Source: Flavobacteriales bacterium (lineage in GTDB: Bacteria > Bacteroidota > Bacteroidia > Flavobacteriales_D > CANHHI01). From it: a stretch of 22,622 nt of DNA. How positions within the stretch are numbered: the stretch's first letter is position 1; the number at the start of each line of letters is the position of its first letter. The position numbers were made by a program, and so were the translations under genes. The DNA lies in assembly GCA_947460225.1 (NCBI GenBank), contig CANHHI010000009.1, forward strand, positions 1 through 22,622, written 5' to 3'. The notes beneath the pieces were generated by a model. That model saw only the letters and a program-made list of their open reading frames with translations, searched no databases and was not told the DNA's origin. This document shows positions 12,312 through 21,551 of the stretch, in pieces.

Positions 12312-14445
12312 TTCACATACACCCTTGACCATTCCTTTGCAACGTGCCAAATGGCTTGGGCTTTTTTTGCTTGCTTTTGCCTTTTTGGTGCTGGCAAAAA
12401 TTTTGCATATCCAATGGGCAGAACAACAATCGTATCAGAAAAATTTTGAGGGCAGAATTATCAGCTTAAAAGAAATAAAGCCCAATAGAGGCAATATTTA
12501 CGCCCAAGATGGCAGTTTGCTTGCCATTGATATTCCCGAATACGATATTCATTTTGATGGCACGGTGATTGGCGTGAGGCAACTCGCAAAAAACGCACAA
12601 CTGGCAGACTCCCTGCAAAAATTGTCAAGTCTTATGGCACATTTATTCCAAGATAAAAATGCGGCGCAGTATTACAAAAATTTTAAAGATGCCATCACAC
12701 AAGGTCAGCGTTATCAACTTATTCAGCGCAATGCCACCTATATGCAAATGCAACAAATTAAAAACTATCCTTTGTTTAATTTGGGGCGTTACAAGGGCGG
12801 TATGATTTTTGTGCTCAAAAATAAAAGATATTTGCCACATGGCGATTTAGCCAGAAGAACGGTGGGTTATTTTGATGCGACAGGCGGTGGCGTAGGTTTG
12901 GAAAAAACGTACGATATGCTTTTGGCAGGGAAGAAAGGTGTGCAAAAACAAAAAAGAATTGGGGCGGATATTTGGGTTCCTTTGTCCGATGAATACGTGA
13001 AAGAACCACAGAAAGGAGCGGATTTGCACACGCATTTAGACATCAATTTGCAAGATTTATCGCACAATGCCCTGCTTAAACGCTTGAAAGAACACGATGC
13101 GGCGCATGGCACTTTGATTTTAATGGAAGTGCAAACGGGTGCGGTGCGTGCTTTGGTGAATTTGAGTCGGCGTTCTGATGGCTCTTATCATGAAGATTTT
13201 AACCATGCGGTGGGCGGTTATTACGAGCCAGGCTCTACTTTTAAAATCGCTGCTTGGCTCTTGGCTTTGGAAGATAAAAAATGCAAAATAACCGACACGG
13301 TGGATACCTATCAAGGGCTTAAAAAGTTTTATAATTTGGAAACCAAAGAAAGCAAAAAAGGGGGTTATGGCAAAATTACGGTGCAAGACGCCATTGCGTA
13401 TTCGTCTAATATTGCGGTTTCTGAAATGATATTTAACAATTATCAAAAAAATCCACAAAAATTTATAGACGGTTTACAAAATCTAGGCATTTCTCAAAAA
13501 AGCGGTATAGATCTTTTGGGTGAAAAAGAACCTTATGTAAAAAGCGTGAAAGATAAGCTGTGGTCGGGGGTTTCTTTGCCACAAATGGCGATTGGCTATG
13601 AGGTTTTGCAAAGTCCAATACAGATTTTGACTTTTTACAATGGCATTGCCAATCAAGGCAAAATGATCAAACCACGCTTGGTATCTCAAATTGCGTATAG
13701 CAATCGGCATAAAAAAACTTTTTCCCCCGAAGTTTTGGTGTCTAAAATGGCATCGGCACAAGCCTTGGCACAAATTCAGACAGCCTTGGAATCTGTGGTG
13801 GAATACGGCACAGCGAGTAGTATTAAAAATCCATATTTTAAAATCGCTGGAAAAACGGGTACGGCACAAATGCTTTTGGAGGGCAAAAAATATAAAGATG
13901 ATAGCGGTAGAGCGCAGTATTTAGCTTCTTTTGTGGGTTATTTTCCTGCGGATAATCCCAAATACACTTGCTTTGTGGCGGTTTCTGCGCCAAACCAAGG
14001 CGGATATTATTCTTCGGAAGTGGCTGCGCCCATTTTTAAAGATGTAGCCTATAAAATTTATGCAGGTGAACACGCTTTGTCTTTTGATGATGCCGAAGCC
14101 GTGCCCAGTCAAAACAATCAAGTTCTGCCAAAGGCTTTGAAAGGCTACAAAAGCGATTTGCTCAAAGTCTATCAAACGGCTAAAATTCCCCTGCAAGACA
14201 GTACGCTTGGCGTTTGGGCAAAAGTGCAAAACAAAGCGGAACATTTGGCGCTTGAAGAAATTGGGTTTTCGGAAAATACCATGCCCAATGTGCAAAACAT
14301 GGGTTTGCGTGATGCCTTGTATTTGCTTGAAAATAAAGGCTTGCAAGTGCAAGTGGAAGGAAAAATTGGCAGAATAAAAACGCAAAATCCCCTGCCGGGT
14401 GCAAAAATTCAAAAAGGACAAACAGTTTGGTTAAAAATTTCATAA
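12304..14445 (+). CDS. ftsI: Penicillin-binding protein FtsI/SpoVD type with C-terminal PASTA domain
   Basis: This is a septal peptidoglycan DD-transpeptidase, anchored in the inner membrane by residues about 17-38. The dimerisation domain (about 45-250) is followed by a transpeptidase domain with S311-T-F-K314 (active-site Ser), S367-S-N369 and K517-T-G519. Residues about 660-713 (MPNVQNMGLRDALYLLE, then GQTVWLKIS) form one PASTA domain, which E. coli FtsI lacks but Bacteroidota and Gram-positive relatives carry. The length of 713 aa fits that group. The murE gene starts 1 bp after the stop. Confidence 0.95.
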   Translation: MNNSHTPLTIPLQRAKWLGLFLLAFAFLVLAKILHIQWAEQQSYQKNFEGRIISLKEIKPNRGNIYAQDGSLLAIDIPEYDIHFDGTVIGVRQLAKNAQLADSLQKLSSLMAHLFQDKNAAQYYKNFKDAITQGQRYQLIQRNATYMQMQQIKNYPLFNLGRYKGGMIFVLKNKRYLPHGDLARRTVGYFDATGGGVGLEKTYDMLLAGKKGVQKQKRIGADIWVPLSDEYVKEPQKGADLHTHLDINLQDLSHNALLKRLKEHDAAHGTLILMEVQTGAVRALVNLSRRSDGSYHEDFNHAVGGYYEPGSTFKIAAWLLALEDKKCKITDTVDTYQGLKKFYNLETKESKKGGYGKITVQDAIAYSSNIAVSEMIFNNYQKNPQKFIDGLQNLGISQKSGIDLLGEKEPYVKSVKDKLWSGVSLPQMAIGYEVLQSPIQILTFYNGIANQGKMIKPRLVSQIAYSNRHKKTFSPEVLVSKMASAQALAQIQTALESVVEYGTASSIKNPYFKIAGKTGTAQMLLEGKKYKDDSGRAQYLASFVGYFPADNPKYTCFVAVSAPNQGGYYSSEVAAPIFKDVAYKIYAGEHALSFDDAEAVPSQNNQVLPKALKGYKSDLLKVYQTAKIPLQDSTLGVWAKVQNKAEHLALEEIGFSENTMPNVQNMGLRDALYLLENKGLQVQVEGKIGRIKTQNPLPGAKIQKGQTVWLKIS

Positions 14446-14446
14446 A

Positions 14447-15910
14447 ATGATTACTGCAAAGCACTGCCTAGATACGGTGTACGTTTTATCGCACCATGGC
14501 AATTTGGATATGCCTGTGCAAGCCCTATCGCTCAACAGCAATCATGTTGGGCAAAATACGCTTTTTGCCGCAGTCAAAGGCGTAAAAACAGACGGGCACG
14601 CATACATCAGCCAAGCCATTGCGCAGGGTGCCAGTGTGATTGTGTGCGAAACCTTGCCCGAGCATTTGCACCCAAGTGTTTTGTATGTTTGTGTGGAAAA
14701 CACTTTGCTGGCTTTGGCGGGTATTGCCAGCAATTTTTATGGCAATCCGAGCAAAAAATTAAAACTGGTTGGTATTACGGGTACAAACGGCAAAACCACG
14801 ACTGCCACTTTGTTACATGCTTTGTTTTCTCGTTTAGGTTATGCGGTGGGTTTGATTTCTACGGTGGTCAATAAAATTAAGCAAACGGAAATACCCAGCA
14901 CACATACCACGCCCGATGTTATTACTTTAAATGCACTTTTGGCAGATATGGTGGCAGAAGGCTGTACGCATGCTTTTATGGAAGTCAGTTCGCATGCTGC
15001 CGAGCAAGGGCGCATCAAAAATTTGCATTTTGCGGGCGGGGTTTTTAGCAATTTAAGTAGAGACCATTTGGATTATCATCAAACGTTTAAAAATTATATT
15101 TACGCCAAGAAAAAGTTTTTTGATGATTTGCCTTCGGGTGCTTTTGCTTTGGTCAATTTGGACGACACCAATGCCATGGTGATGCTACAAAACACCAAGG
15201 CGAGCAAGCATACTTACGCTTTATTGCGCATGGCGGATTTTAAAACCAAAATTTTGGAAAATAATTTTTTGGGTTTGCAATTGCAACTAGACGACACGGA
15301 ATTTTGGAGTCCTTTGGTGGGAAGTTTTAATGCCTATAATTTAACAGCAGTTTATGCGACTGCCGTGCTTTTGGGCGAAGATAAACAGCAAGTTTTGGCG
15401 GCACTCAGTTTGGAAAAAAATGTTGATGGACGCTTTGACCATTTTGTCTCTAAAACGGGCATTCACGTGGTGGTGGATTATGCACATACCCCCGATGCCC
15501 TGGACAATGTACTCCAAAATATCAACCAAATACGCACACGCAATGAACAATTGATTACGGTGGTGGGTTGCGGGGGCGAGCGAGACAAAGGCAAAAGACC
15601 ACAAATGGCTGCAATTGCTACGGAATTGAGTAATTTTAGTATTTTTACTGCTGACAATCCACGCAGTGAAAATCCCGAAGACATTTTAAAAGATATGCAA
15701 GCGGGGGTTGCAGGTGCGCACTTTTCTAAGTATATTTGTGTGGTGAATCGTGCAGAAGCCATCAAACAAGCCTGTATGCTTGCCCAAAAAAACGATATTG
15801 TTTTGCTTGCTGGCAAAGGGCATGAAAAATATCAGATTGCTGGGGCGGAAGTGTTGCCTTTTGACGACAAACAGGTTTGCATAGACATTTTAGAAAAACT
15901 CAACAAATAA
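14447..15910 (+). CDS. murE: UDP-MurNAc-tripeptide ligase MurE (meso-DAP adding)
   Basis: This cytosolic ATP-dependent ligase adds the third stem-peptide residue to UDP-MurNAc-L-Ala-D-Glu. The ATP-binding loop is G112-TNGK-T117; TTPDVI and EVSSHA are substrate and metal-binding segments; the Lys of [10 protein letters not shown] is in the region of the carbamylated lysine. D403-N-P-R406 is the recognised motif for meso-diaminopimelate specificity rather than lysine. The 487 aa cover all three Mur ligase domains. Tightly packed between ftsI (1-bp gap) and mraY (4-bp gap). Confidence 0.97.
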   Translation: MITAKHCLDTVYVLSHHGNLDMPVQALSLNSNHVGQNTLFAAVKGVKTDGHAYISQAIAQGASVIVCETLPEHLHPSVLYVCVENTLLALAGIASNFYGNPSKKLKLVGITGTNGKTTTATLLHALFSRLGYAVGLISTVVNKIKQTEIPSTHTTPDVITLNALLADMVAEGCTHAFMEVSSHAAEQGRIKNLHFAGGVFSNLSRDHLDYHQTFKNYIYAKKKFFDDLPSGAFALVNLDDTNAMVMLQNTKASKHTYALLRMADFKTKILENNFLGLQLQLDDTEFWSPLVGSFNAYNLTAVYATAVLLGEDKQQVLAALSLEKNVDGRFDHFVSKTGIHVVVDYAHTPDALDNVLQNINQIRTRNEQLITVVGCGGERDKGKRPQMAAIATELSNFSIFTADNPRSENPEDILKDMQAGVAGAHFSKYICVVNRAEAIKQACMLAQKNDIVLLAGKGHEKYQIAGAEVLPFDDKQVCIDILEKLNK

Positions 15911-15914
15911 AAAC

Positions 15915-17141
15915 ATGCTCTACTATTTTTTTCAGCTTTTGCAAACATGGGGTTTTCCCGGAGCGGGAATTTTTGAATACATCAGTTTTAGAGCGAGTTT
16001 GGCTTTAATTTTGTCTATATTTATAGCCCTGTATTTTGGCAAAAAAATCATTTACTTTTTGCAACGCTTGCAAATAGGTGAATCCATTAGGGATTTGGGG
16101 CTTTCCGAGCAAATGCAAAAAAAGGGCACGCCTACTATGGGCGGTGTTATCATTATTTTATCCATACTCGTGCCCACGCTACTGTTCACCAAATTGAGCA
16201 ATCCATACATACAAATTATGGTACTTAGCACCTTGTGGCTGGGCGTGATTGGTTTTATTGACGATTATATTAAAGTTGTTAAAAAAAACAAAGATGGTTT
16301 GGCGGGCAGAATGAAATTGGTGGGGCAGGTTGGCATTGGTTTTTTGGTGGGTTTGATTATGTATCTTCACCCAGATATCAGCCTGCGCCAAAAAGTACAG
16401 GCTTTGCGTGTGGATAGTGCTACGCATAGTTTAAAATCAGAAACGCATTGGTTGGAAACACGTGCTTTGAAAAGTACTTTGCCTTTTTTGAAAAACAATG
16501 AATTTGAATACGCCGATTTGTTGTTTTTTGTAGAAAATCCCAGTAAAAAGGCTGTTTTTGTGGTTTTTATTTTATTGGTTATTTTTATTGTAACAGCAGT
16601 ATCTAACGGCGCAAATCTGACAGATGGCTTAGATGGCTTGGCGGCAGGCACTTCGGCGGTGGCTGCCATTGCTTTTTCTGTTTTGGCTTATGTTTCGGGA
16701 AATTATATTTTGGCGGATTATCTAAACATTATGTATATTCCCAATTCTGGGGAGCTTGTGGTGTTTATTGCCGCTTTTATTGGCGCTACCGTAGGTTTTC
16801 TGTGGTATAATGCGTATCCTGCGCAAGTTTTTATGGGCGACACTGGCAGTTTGACTTTGGGGGGCGTTTTGGCGGTATTTGCCATTTTAATTCGCAAAGA
16901 GTTTATGATACCGCTTATTTGTGGCGTTTTTTTGTTGGAAAACCTCTCTGTGGTTTTGCAAGTGAGTTATTTTAAATATACCAAGAAAAAATATGGCGAG
17001 GGCAGGCGCATTTTTTTGATGTCCCCTTTGCACCACCATTTTCAGAAAAAAGGTATTCCTGAGCCAAAAATTGTGGCTCGGTTTTGGATTGTTGGCATTT
17101 TGCTTGCGGTTATTGCCGTGGCTACCCTTAAAGTAAGGTAA
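15915..17141 (+). CDS. mraY: Phospho-MurNAc-pentapeptide transferase MraY
   Basis: This integral membrane enzyme moves phospho-MurNAc-pentapeptide to undecaprenyl phosphate, making lipid I. Motifs: [13 protein letters not shown]116-D117YIK with the Mg2+-binding aspartates, NLTD237GLD240[11 protein letters not shown], and the triple histidine H373-H-H375 in [10 protein letters not shown]. About ten hydrophobic segments are visible. At 408 aa it is longer than the 360-aa E. coli protein; the extra sequence is a hydrophilic insert at about residues 155-210, common in Bacteroidota as I recall. Confidence 0.97.
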   Translation: MLYYFFQLLQTWGFPGAGIFEYISFRASLALILSIFIALYFGKKIIYFLQRLQIGESIRDLGLSEQMQKKGTPTMGGVIIILSILVPTLLFTKLSNPYIQIMVLSTLWLGVIGFIDDYIKVVKKNKDGLAGRMKLVGQVGIGFLVGLIMYLHPDISLRQKVQALRVDSATHSLKSETHWLETRALKSTLPFLKNNEFEYADLLFFVENPSKKAVFVVFILLVIFIVTAVSNGANLTDGLDGLAAGTSAVAAIAFSVLAYVSGNYILADYLNIMYIPNSGELVVFIAAFIGATVGFLWYNAYPAQVFMGDTGSLTLGGVLAVFAILIRKEFMIPLICGVFLLENLSVVLQVSYFKYTKKKYGEGRRIFLMSPLHHHFQKKGIPEPKIVARFWIVGILLAVIAVATLKVR

Positions 17142-17144
17142 AAG

Positions 17145-18497
17145 ATGTATAAAAAAAAGATGAAAATTGCCGTTTTAGGCGCAGGAGAAAGTGGATTGAG
17201 TGCTGCTTTGCTTGCCCATAACAAAGGTTATCAGGTTTTTGTTTCAGATGCGGGTACCATTAAGCCCACACACGTGCTTGCGCTCACCGATAACCACATT
17301 GCCTTTGAGCAAAATGGACACGATGTAGAACGCATTTTAAAGTGCGATAAAATCATCAAAAGCCCTGGCATTGCAGACAGTACGCCGATTATTCAAGCCA
17401 TTAAGGCATTGGGTATTCCCATTATATCTGAAATAGAATTTGCTTTCCAATATGTGCAGGGCAAAATCATTGCCATTACGGGCTCTAACGGCAAAACTAC
17501 CACTTCTTATTTGACTTGCCATTTGTTGCAACAAGCGGGTTATAACGTGGCTTTGTGTGGCAATGTGGGGGAGAGTTTGGCACGCAAGGTGCTGGAAAAA
17601 AACTACGATTATTATGTGGTGGAGTTGAGCAGTTTCCAATTGGATTATATGTTTGATTTTAAGGCGGATGTTTCCATTTTGCTCAACATCACCGAAGACC
17701 ATTTAGACCGATACGATTACCAATTTTCTAAATATATTCACAGCAAATTTAGAATTTTACAAAACCAAAGCCATGCCGATGCGTTTATCTATTGGCAGGA
17801 AGACCCTATTATTCAGTCTGCTTTGCAGGTGAAAAGGCTTTTGCCAGAGCTTTTGCCCTTTGCCTTAGAAACGCCCAACCAAACGGCTTATTTTGATGCG
17901 TTTAGTTCTTCTTTGGTGTTTCCCAGCATGGATTTTGCCATTGAAAAAACTGCCTTGGTTTTGCAGGGCAAACACAATTACATGAATATCATGGCGGCGG
18001 TTTTGGCGGCGCATCGTTTGGGGGTGCAAAACCATACTTTATTGTATGCTTTGGGCAATTTTGTCAATGTGCCACATCGTTTAGAACTCGTGGATACCTT
18101 GCAAGGCGTGGCGTATATCAACGATAGTAAAGCCACCAACGTGGACTCCGCTTGGTATGCTTTGGATAGTCAAACCAAGCCTATTGTTTGGCTTGTGGGT
18201 GGTGTGGACAAAGGCAATGATTACAACAAACTTTTGGATTTGGTCAAGCAAAAAGTCAAAGCCATTGTGATGCTGGGTAAAGACAACGAAAAAATTCAAA
18301 CATTTTTCTCGCCTTTTGTGCAAGAACTGTACGATACACACAGCATGGCAGATGCGGTTTTGCAGGCGCAAAACATTGCCCAAACGGGCGATGTGGTTTT
18401 GCTTTCGCCTGCTTGCGCAAGTTTTGATTTGTTTAACAATTACGAACATCGGGGAGCTTGTTTTAAGCAAGAGGTGTGTAAATTGAGTACTTTATAA
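17145..18497 (+). CDS. murD: UDP-MurNAc-L-alanine:D-glutamate ligase MurD
   Basis: Cytosolic ligase that adds D-glutamate to UDP-MurNAc-L-Ala. Domain 1 opens with a Rossmann motif (MKIAVLGAGESGLSAA); the ATP loop is G113-SNGKT-T119; NITEDHLDRY and the following Lys region, and INDSKATN, are family motifs. The length of 450 aa is standard. Start chosen at MYKKKMK (3 bp after mraY); an internal Met at residue 6 (17160) is the more conserved-looking start and cannot be excluded. The stop overlaps the next start by one base. In usual dcw clusters ftsW and murG would follow; here they do not. Confidence 0.97.
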   Translation: MYKKKMKIAVLGAGESGLSAALLAHNKGYQVFVSDAGTIKPTHVLALTDNHIAFEQNGHDVERILKCDKIIKSPGIADSTPIIQAIKALGIPIISEIEFAFQYVQGKIIAITGSNGKTTTSYLTCHLLQQAGYNVALCGNVGESLARKVLEKNYDYYVVELSSFQLDYMFDFKADVSILLNITEDHLDRYDYQFSKYIHSKFRILQNQSHADAFIYWQEDPIIQSALQVKRLLPELLPFALETPNQTAYFDAFSSSLVFPSMDFAIEKTALVLQGKHNYMNIMAAVLAAHRLGVQNHTLLYALGNFVNVPHRLELVDTLQGVAYINDSKATNVDSAWYALDSQTKPIVWLVGGVDKGNDYNKLLDLVKQKVKAIVMLGKDNEKIQTFFSPFVQELYDTHSMADAVLQAQNIAQTGDVVLLSPACASFDLFNNYEHRGACFKQEVCKLSTL

Positions 18498-19030
18498 TGC
18501 CCATACAATTGCAACTAGATGCGCTCAAAAGAATTGACGCAGAAACTTTTAAAAATACGCCCAAACACCCCATTGTTTTGGTGCTTGACAATATACGCAG
18601 TATGCACAACATAGGCTCTGTGTTTCGCACGGCTGATGCTTTTCATTTAGAGGCTATTCATTTGTGCGGCATGAGCGCACAGCCTCCGCATAGAGACATA
18701 GAAAAAACGGCTTTGGGCGCAACTCAAACTGTTGTTTGGCAATATTACGCACAGACCTTGGATAGCGTTTCGGATTTGCGTGCACAGGGTTATACTTTAA
18801 TAGCGGTGGAGCAAACCAATAGCAGTGTTTTTTTGCATCAATATCAGCCCAAAACCGAAGAAAAAATTGCCTTAATTTTTGGCAATGAAGTGTCTGGGGT
18901 TTCGCCTTTGGTGCTTGATGCGGTGGATATTTGCTTAGAAGTTCCTCAGTTTGGCACCAAGCATTCCCTCAACGTGTCTGTGTGTGCAGGCATTGTAGTT
19001 TGGGATTTGTTTTGCAAGCAGGGTGTTTAG
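18497..19030 (+). CDS. SPOUT-family (TrmH/SpoU-like) RNA 2'-O-methyltransferase
   Basis: Methylates a ribose 2'-OH in RNA using S-adenosylmethionine; the RNA substrate is not decidable from sequence. The SPOUT knot motifs are present: motif 1 N38-IGSVFR44-TAD, motif 2 IFGNE131-VSGV, motif 3 VPQFGTKHSLNVSVCAGIVVWD (SLN at 157-159). At 177 aa it is a bare catalytic domain without the N-terminal L30e-like substrate domain of RlmB. Translationally coupled to murD (one-base overlap, TAATG), so it is transcribed with the cell-wall genes. Confidence 0.93.
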   Translation: MPIQLQLDALKRIDAETFKNTPKHPIVLVLDNIRSMHNIGSVFRTADAFHLEAIHLCGMSAQPPHRDIEKTALGATQTVVWQYYAQTLDSVSDLRAQGYTLIAVEQTNSSVFLHQYQPKTEEKIALIFGNEVSGVSPLVLDAVDICLEVPQFGTKHSLNVSVCAGIVVWDLFCKQGV

Positions 19031-19116
19031 ATTAACATTTTTTAACAAATAAACAGTATTTTTTATATGTTTTTTATAAAAAATGTAAAAAAATAAACTT
19101 CTGTTTATTGGATAAC

Positions 19117-19124
19117 TAACTTTG
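19117..19124 (+). promoter_or_regulatory. -7 box of the small lipoprotein gene
   Basis: TAACTTTG matches TAnnTTTG and ends 20 bp before the ATG at 19145, which supports that start over the GTG at 19124. Confidence 0.7.
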
Positions 19125-19144
19125 TGCTATCAATTCAATCAGTT

Positions 19145-19585
19145 ATGTTATCAACAACAAAAAAAATCGGATTATTGTCTTTGCTTGCATTGACGTTTGT
19201 GTCTTGTGCTAAACAATCTTTGTCTAGTCCTGAACCCCTGCAAGAACAGGCTGTGGAATCTCGTTCATCGTATCAAGATTTTACCTTGTACAACGTGGGA
19301 ACTGCTTGGGTGAAAGTTTCTTCTTACACTTCTACTTTTTATTATGAGTGGTTGGACGTGAAAATCACCAACGTGAATAATGATAAAGTGTGGCTGAGGA
19401 TTGTTAAAGGTACTGATGCGGAACAAAACGTGTTAAAAACAACGAATGGTTATGGCTATTTGTCTATGGATCAACTCGTTGCGCCGAATTTCGGTACTTA
19501 TACGGTATTTGTGCGTATGGATTCAAAGGTTACGCCATCTGTTTCTATTAACATCCATAAATACATGTCTGGAGGAATTGACTAA
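19145..19585 (+). CDS. Small putative lipoprotein of unknown function
   Basis: I do not recognise the family. The protein is 146 aa with a signal peptide ending in a lipobox-like FVSC (Cys21), so it is likely a lipid-anchored envelope protein. After a Ser/Pro/Glu-rich linker (about 22-48), residues about 50-140 are rich in alternating hydrophobic and aromatic residues (QDFTLYNVGTAWVKVSSYTS, then TFYYEWLDVKITNVN), suggesting a compact beta-sandwich. It is a single-gene unit with its own promoter and terminator. Confidence 0.75.
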   Translation: MLSTTKKIGLLSLLALTFVSCAKQSLSSPEPLQEQAVESRSSYQDFTLYNVGTAWVKVSSYTSTFYYEWLDVKITNVNNDKVWLRIVKGTDAEQNVLKTTNGYGYLSMDQLVAPNFGTYTVFVRMDSKVTPSVSINIHKYMSGGID

Positions 19586-19586
19586 G

Positions 19587-19610
19587 AAGGAGGAATTTCC
19601 TCCTTTTTTA
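19587..19610 (+). terminator. Intrinsic terminator after the lipoprotein
   Basis: AAGGAGG and CCTCCTT flank a short loop and are followed by a T-run immediately after the stop codon. Confidence 0.9.
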
Positions 19611-19622
19611 TTTTCTTATTTT

Positions 19623-19655
19623 CTTGCTTTTGTGTAATTTTAATGCTTATATTTG
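19623..19655 (+). promoter_or_regulatory. Promoter of the symporter gene
   Basis: CTTG (19623-19626) and TATATTTG (19648-19655) are 21 bp apart. The position excludes translation from the upstream ATG at 19643 and supports the ATG at 19673. Confidence 0.75.
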
Positions 19656-19672
19656 CTTCAAAATTCTGTATC

Positions 19673-20848
19673 ATGAAAAAAGTATTAAACAGTTTAATTT
19701 TCCGTCTCGCCTTGGGCGTGGCTTTGGGTGTGGTTGCAGGTTTGTATTTGCCCCTAGCGTATATGCGTTTGGTTTTAGCGGTCAAACACATTTTGGGTCA
19801 AGTTATTTTCTTTTGTGTGCCTTTGATTATCTTGGGTTTTGTGGCACCTGCCATTCCAAAAATGGGTAAAAACGCCAGCAAAATGCTTTTTGTGATGCTG
19901 GGTTTGGCTTATTTATCTTCTATTGGAGCGGCATTTTTTTCTATGGGTGCTGGTTATGCACTTATTCCGAGTTTGGGGGCTAGCACGCAAGTGAGCGCAC
20001 TCAATGAATTGCCAGAACTTATTTTTAAATTGGATATTCCCCAAGTGATGCCCGTGATGAGCGCATTGGTGCTCGCTATTTTTCTAGGGCTTGCCGCCGC
20101 TTGGACAGAGTCAAAAAAGTTTATAGAAATTTTAGATGAGTTCAACAATATGCTCCTATTTGTGGTGCAAAAAATCATCATTCCTATTTTGCCTGTGTTT
20201 ATTGCCTCTACTTTCGCCATGCTTGCCTACGAAGGTGGCTTAACCGAGCAATTGCCTGTGTTTTTTAAAGTCATTGTTTTGGTAATTCTTGGGCATTTTA
20301 TATGGATGTTTTTTCTTTATACTTTGGCAGCGATTGTTTCGGGCAAAAACCCTTTGCCATTGCTCAAAAGCTACATACCCGCTTACCTTACAGCGGTGGG
20401 TACGATGTCTTCGGCGGCAACTTTGCCCGTGTCTTTGCGCTCGGCAAAAGACAGCAAAGTTTTAAAAGATAAATTTATAGATTTTGCCATTCCCTTGGGG
20501 GCAACCACGCATTTATGCGGTTCAGTACTCACGGAGGTTTTCTTTGTGATGACGGTATCGCAAATTTTATATGGCACTTTGCCAGACCTCGCCACCATGA
20601 GTTTGTTTATTGTTTTGCTGGGTGTTTTTGCCATTGGCGCACCTGGTGTGCCTGGCGGAACAGTTATGGCTTCTTTGGGTCTTATCAGTGGTGTTTTGGG
20701 CTTTGATGAAACAGGCATTGCTTTAATGCTCACCATTTTTGCCTTGCAAGATAGTTTTGGCACAGCTTGCAATGTAACCAGTGATGGGGCTTTGGCTTTG
20801 ATGATGCAAGGTTTCTTTGATAAAGACGGCGAAAGCCCGCAGGCATAG
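19673..20848 (+). CDS. Dicarboxylate/amino acid:cation symporter family (DAACS, GltP-like) with altered binding motifs
   Basis: Inner-membrane secondary transporter of the glutamate transporter-like fold, 391 aa, about eight membrane segments plus two re-entrant hairpins. The HP1 motif (TMSSAATLP) and HP2 motif (AIGAPGVPGGTV) are normal. Two key sites are not. The TM7 NMDGT motif, which binds Na+ in GltPh, is H280-L-C282-G-S284. In TM8 the sequence D360-S-F-G363-T-A-C-N367-V-T-S-D371 keeps the equivalents of D394, T398, N401 and D405 but has Gly where GltPh R397 binds the acidic side chain. Substrates are therefore probably not aspartate or glutamate, and coupling may differ; this is inference. 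The stop codon lies in a repeat hairpin. Confidence 0.88.
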   Translation: MKKVLNSLIFRLALGVALGVVAGLYLPLAYMRLVLAVKHILGQVIFFCVPLIILGFVAPAIPKMGKNASKMLFVMLGLAYLSSIGAAFFSMGAGYALIPSLGASTQVSALNELPELIFKLDIPQVMPVMSALVLAIFLGLAAAWTESKKFIEILDEFNNMLLFVVQKIIIPILPVFIASTFAMLAYEGGLTEQLPVFFKVIVLVILGHFIWMFFLYTLAAIVSGKNPLPLLKSYIPAYLTAVGTMSSAATLPVSLRSAKDSKVLKDKFIDFAIPLGATTHLCGSVLTEVFFVMTVSQILYGTLPDLATMSLFIVLLGVFAIGAPGVPGGTVMASLGLISGVLGFDETGIALMLTIFALQDSFGTACNVTSDGALALMMQGFFDKDGESPQA

Positions 20849-20892
20849 CCTGCGCACATAGTGCGTTTTAGTCTGCGCTTCGCACGGGCGTT
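20838..20892. repeat. Hairpin-linker module overlapping the symporter stop codon
   Basis: CGCAGGC-ATA-GCCTGCG (20838-20854) contains the last codons and TAG stop (20846-20848) of the symporter. It is followed by CGCAC-ATA-GTGCG (20853-20865), the linker TTTTAGTC and a TGCG/CGCA hairpin. Confidence 0.8.
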
Positions 20893-20924
20893 TCCATCGC
20901 AAAAAAATCATGCAGACATGAATA

Positions 20925-20956
20925 ATATAGCCCACGGTTTAAACCGTGGGCTATAT
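20925..20956. repeat. Perfect 32-bp palindrome
   Basis: The half ATATAGCCCACGGTTT is followed directly by its exact reverse complement. It lies 77 bp after the symporter stop and is followed by T-rich DNA, so it may terminate that gene. From memory, GCCCACGG palindromes recur in many Bacteroidota. Confidence 0.85.
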
Positions 20957-21024
20957 GTTTGTTTCTTTTACCTTTCAAAATAAAAAGTCCGTTGCAAAAC
21001 GCTTTCTCGTTGTTCATTTTTTAA

Positions 21025-21170
21025 CGCACATAGTCCGATTTAATCCGCAGACATCGTCTGTTTTAATCTGCCTACGGCAGCGCACATTGTGCGTTTTAGT
21101 CTGCCTTCGGCAGGCGTTGTGCTGGATAATCTAGCCCGTGCGAAGCACGGATTAAAGCATCTCTGATGCC
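21025..21170. repeat. Hairpin-linker array
   Basis: Successive hairpins with three-base loops (CAGAC-ATC-GTCTG, CTGCC-TAC-GGCAG, CGCAC-ATT-GTGCG, CTGCC-TTC-GGCAG, CCGTGC-GAA-GCACGG, GCATC-TCT-GATGC) are joined by TTTTAATC, TTTTAGTC or GATTAAA. The linker orientation flips within the array. Confidence 0.8.
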
Positions 21171-21407
21171 GAAACCCAGCCTTAGGCTGGGTTTCATTGT
21201 GGAAATTAGGGTTTTACGTACACACCCAAAACGACAGTAAAAATAAAAATAAATTCCTAACGCCTCGCCAGCTGGTGCGCATCTGCTGTATGCAAACAGA
21301 TAAAACACCGCAATTCATCTATGTTGCAAGCGCACATAGTGCGTTTTAGTCTGCCTTCGGCAGGCGATACACCGCAATTCATCTAGGTTGCAAGCAACTT
21401 AGGCAAA
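21171..21407 (-). repeat. Long inverted repeat, right arm (~235 bp)
   Basis: Reverse complement of this segment matches 533-768. It starts (plus strand) with hairpin GAAACCCAGCC-TTA-GGCTGGGTTTC (21171-21195) and ends at TAGGCAAA (21400-21407). It retains the 26-bp direct repeats (one with a single change) around a hairpin module. Small indels against the left arm shift reading frame, arguing against a conserved protein. Confidence 0.85.
21331..21365. repeat. Hairpin-linker module inside the long repeat
   Basis: CGCAC-ATA-GTGCG, linker TTTTAGT and CTGCC-TTC-GGCAG; the inverted counterpart of 577-609, with linker TTTTAGT here against the complement of ATTAAAAC there. Confidence 0.75.
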
Positions 21408-21551
21408 TAGATTGGATTTTGCTGGTTTTAGCCTGTGTTTGTTTAAACAAGTGGAAGTAACTAAAACCAAAACACAACCAAGCATAGATATAGCCACCAA
21501 AGCCTTTTAGGTTATGCTTTTCACAAGCCAACAACCCCTACACTGCTGTAT

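Noticed and set aside
21096..21308. Minus-strand 70-codon frame in the right arm of the long repeat.
   Set aside because: Part of it resembles the 80-codon frame of the left arm (GCVR-TL segment) only because the DNA is repeated; other parts are in different frames.
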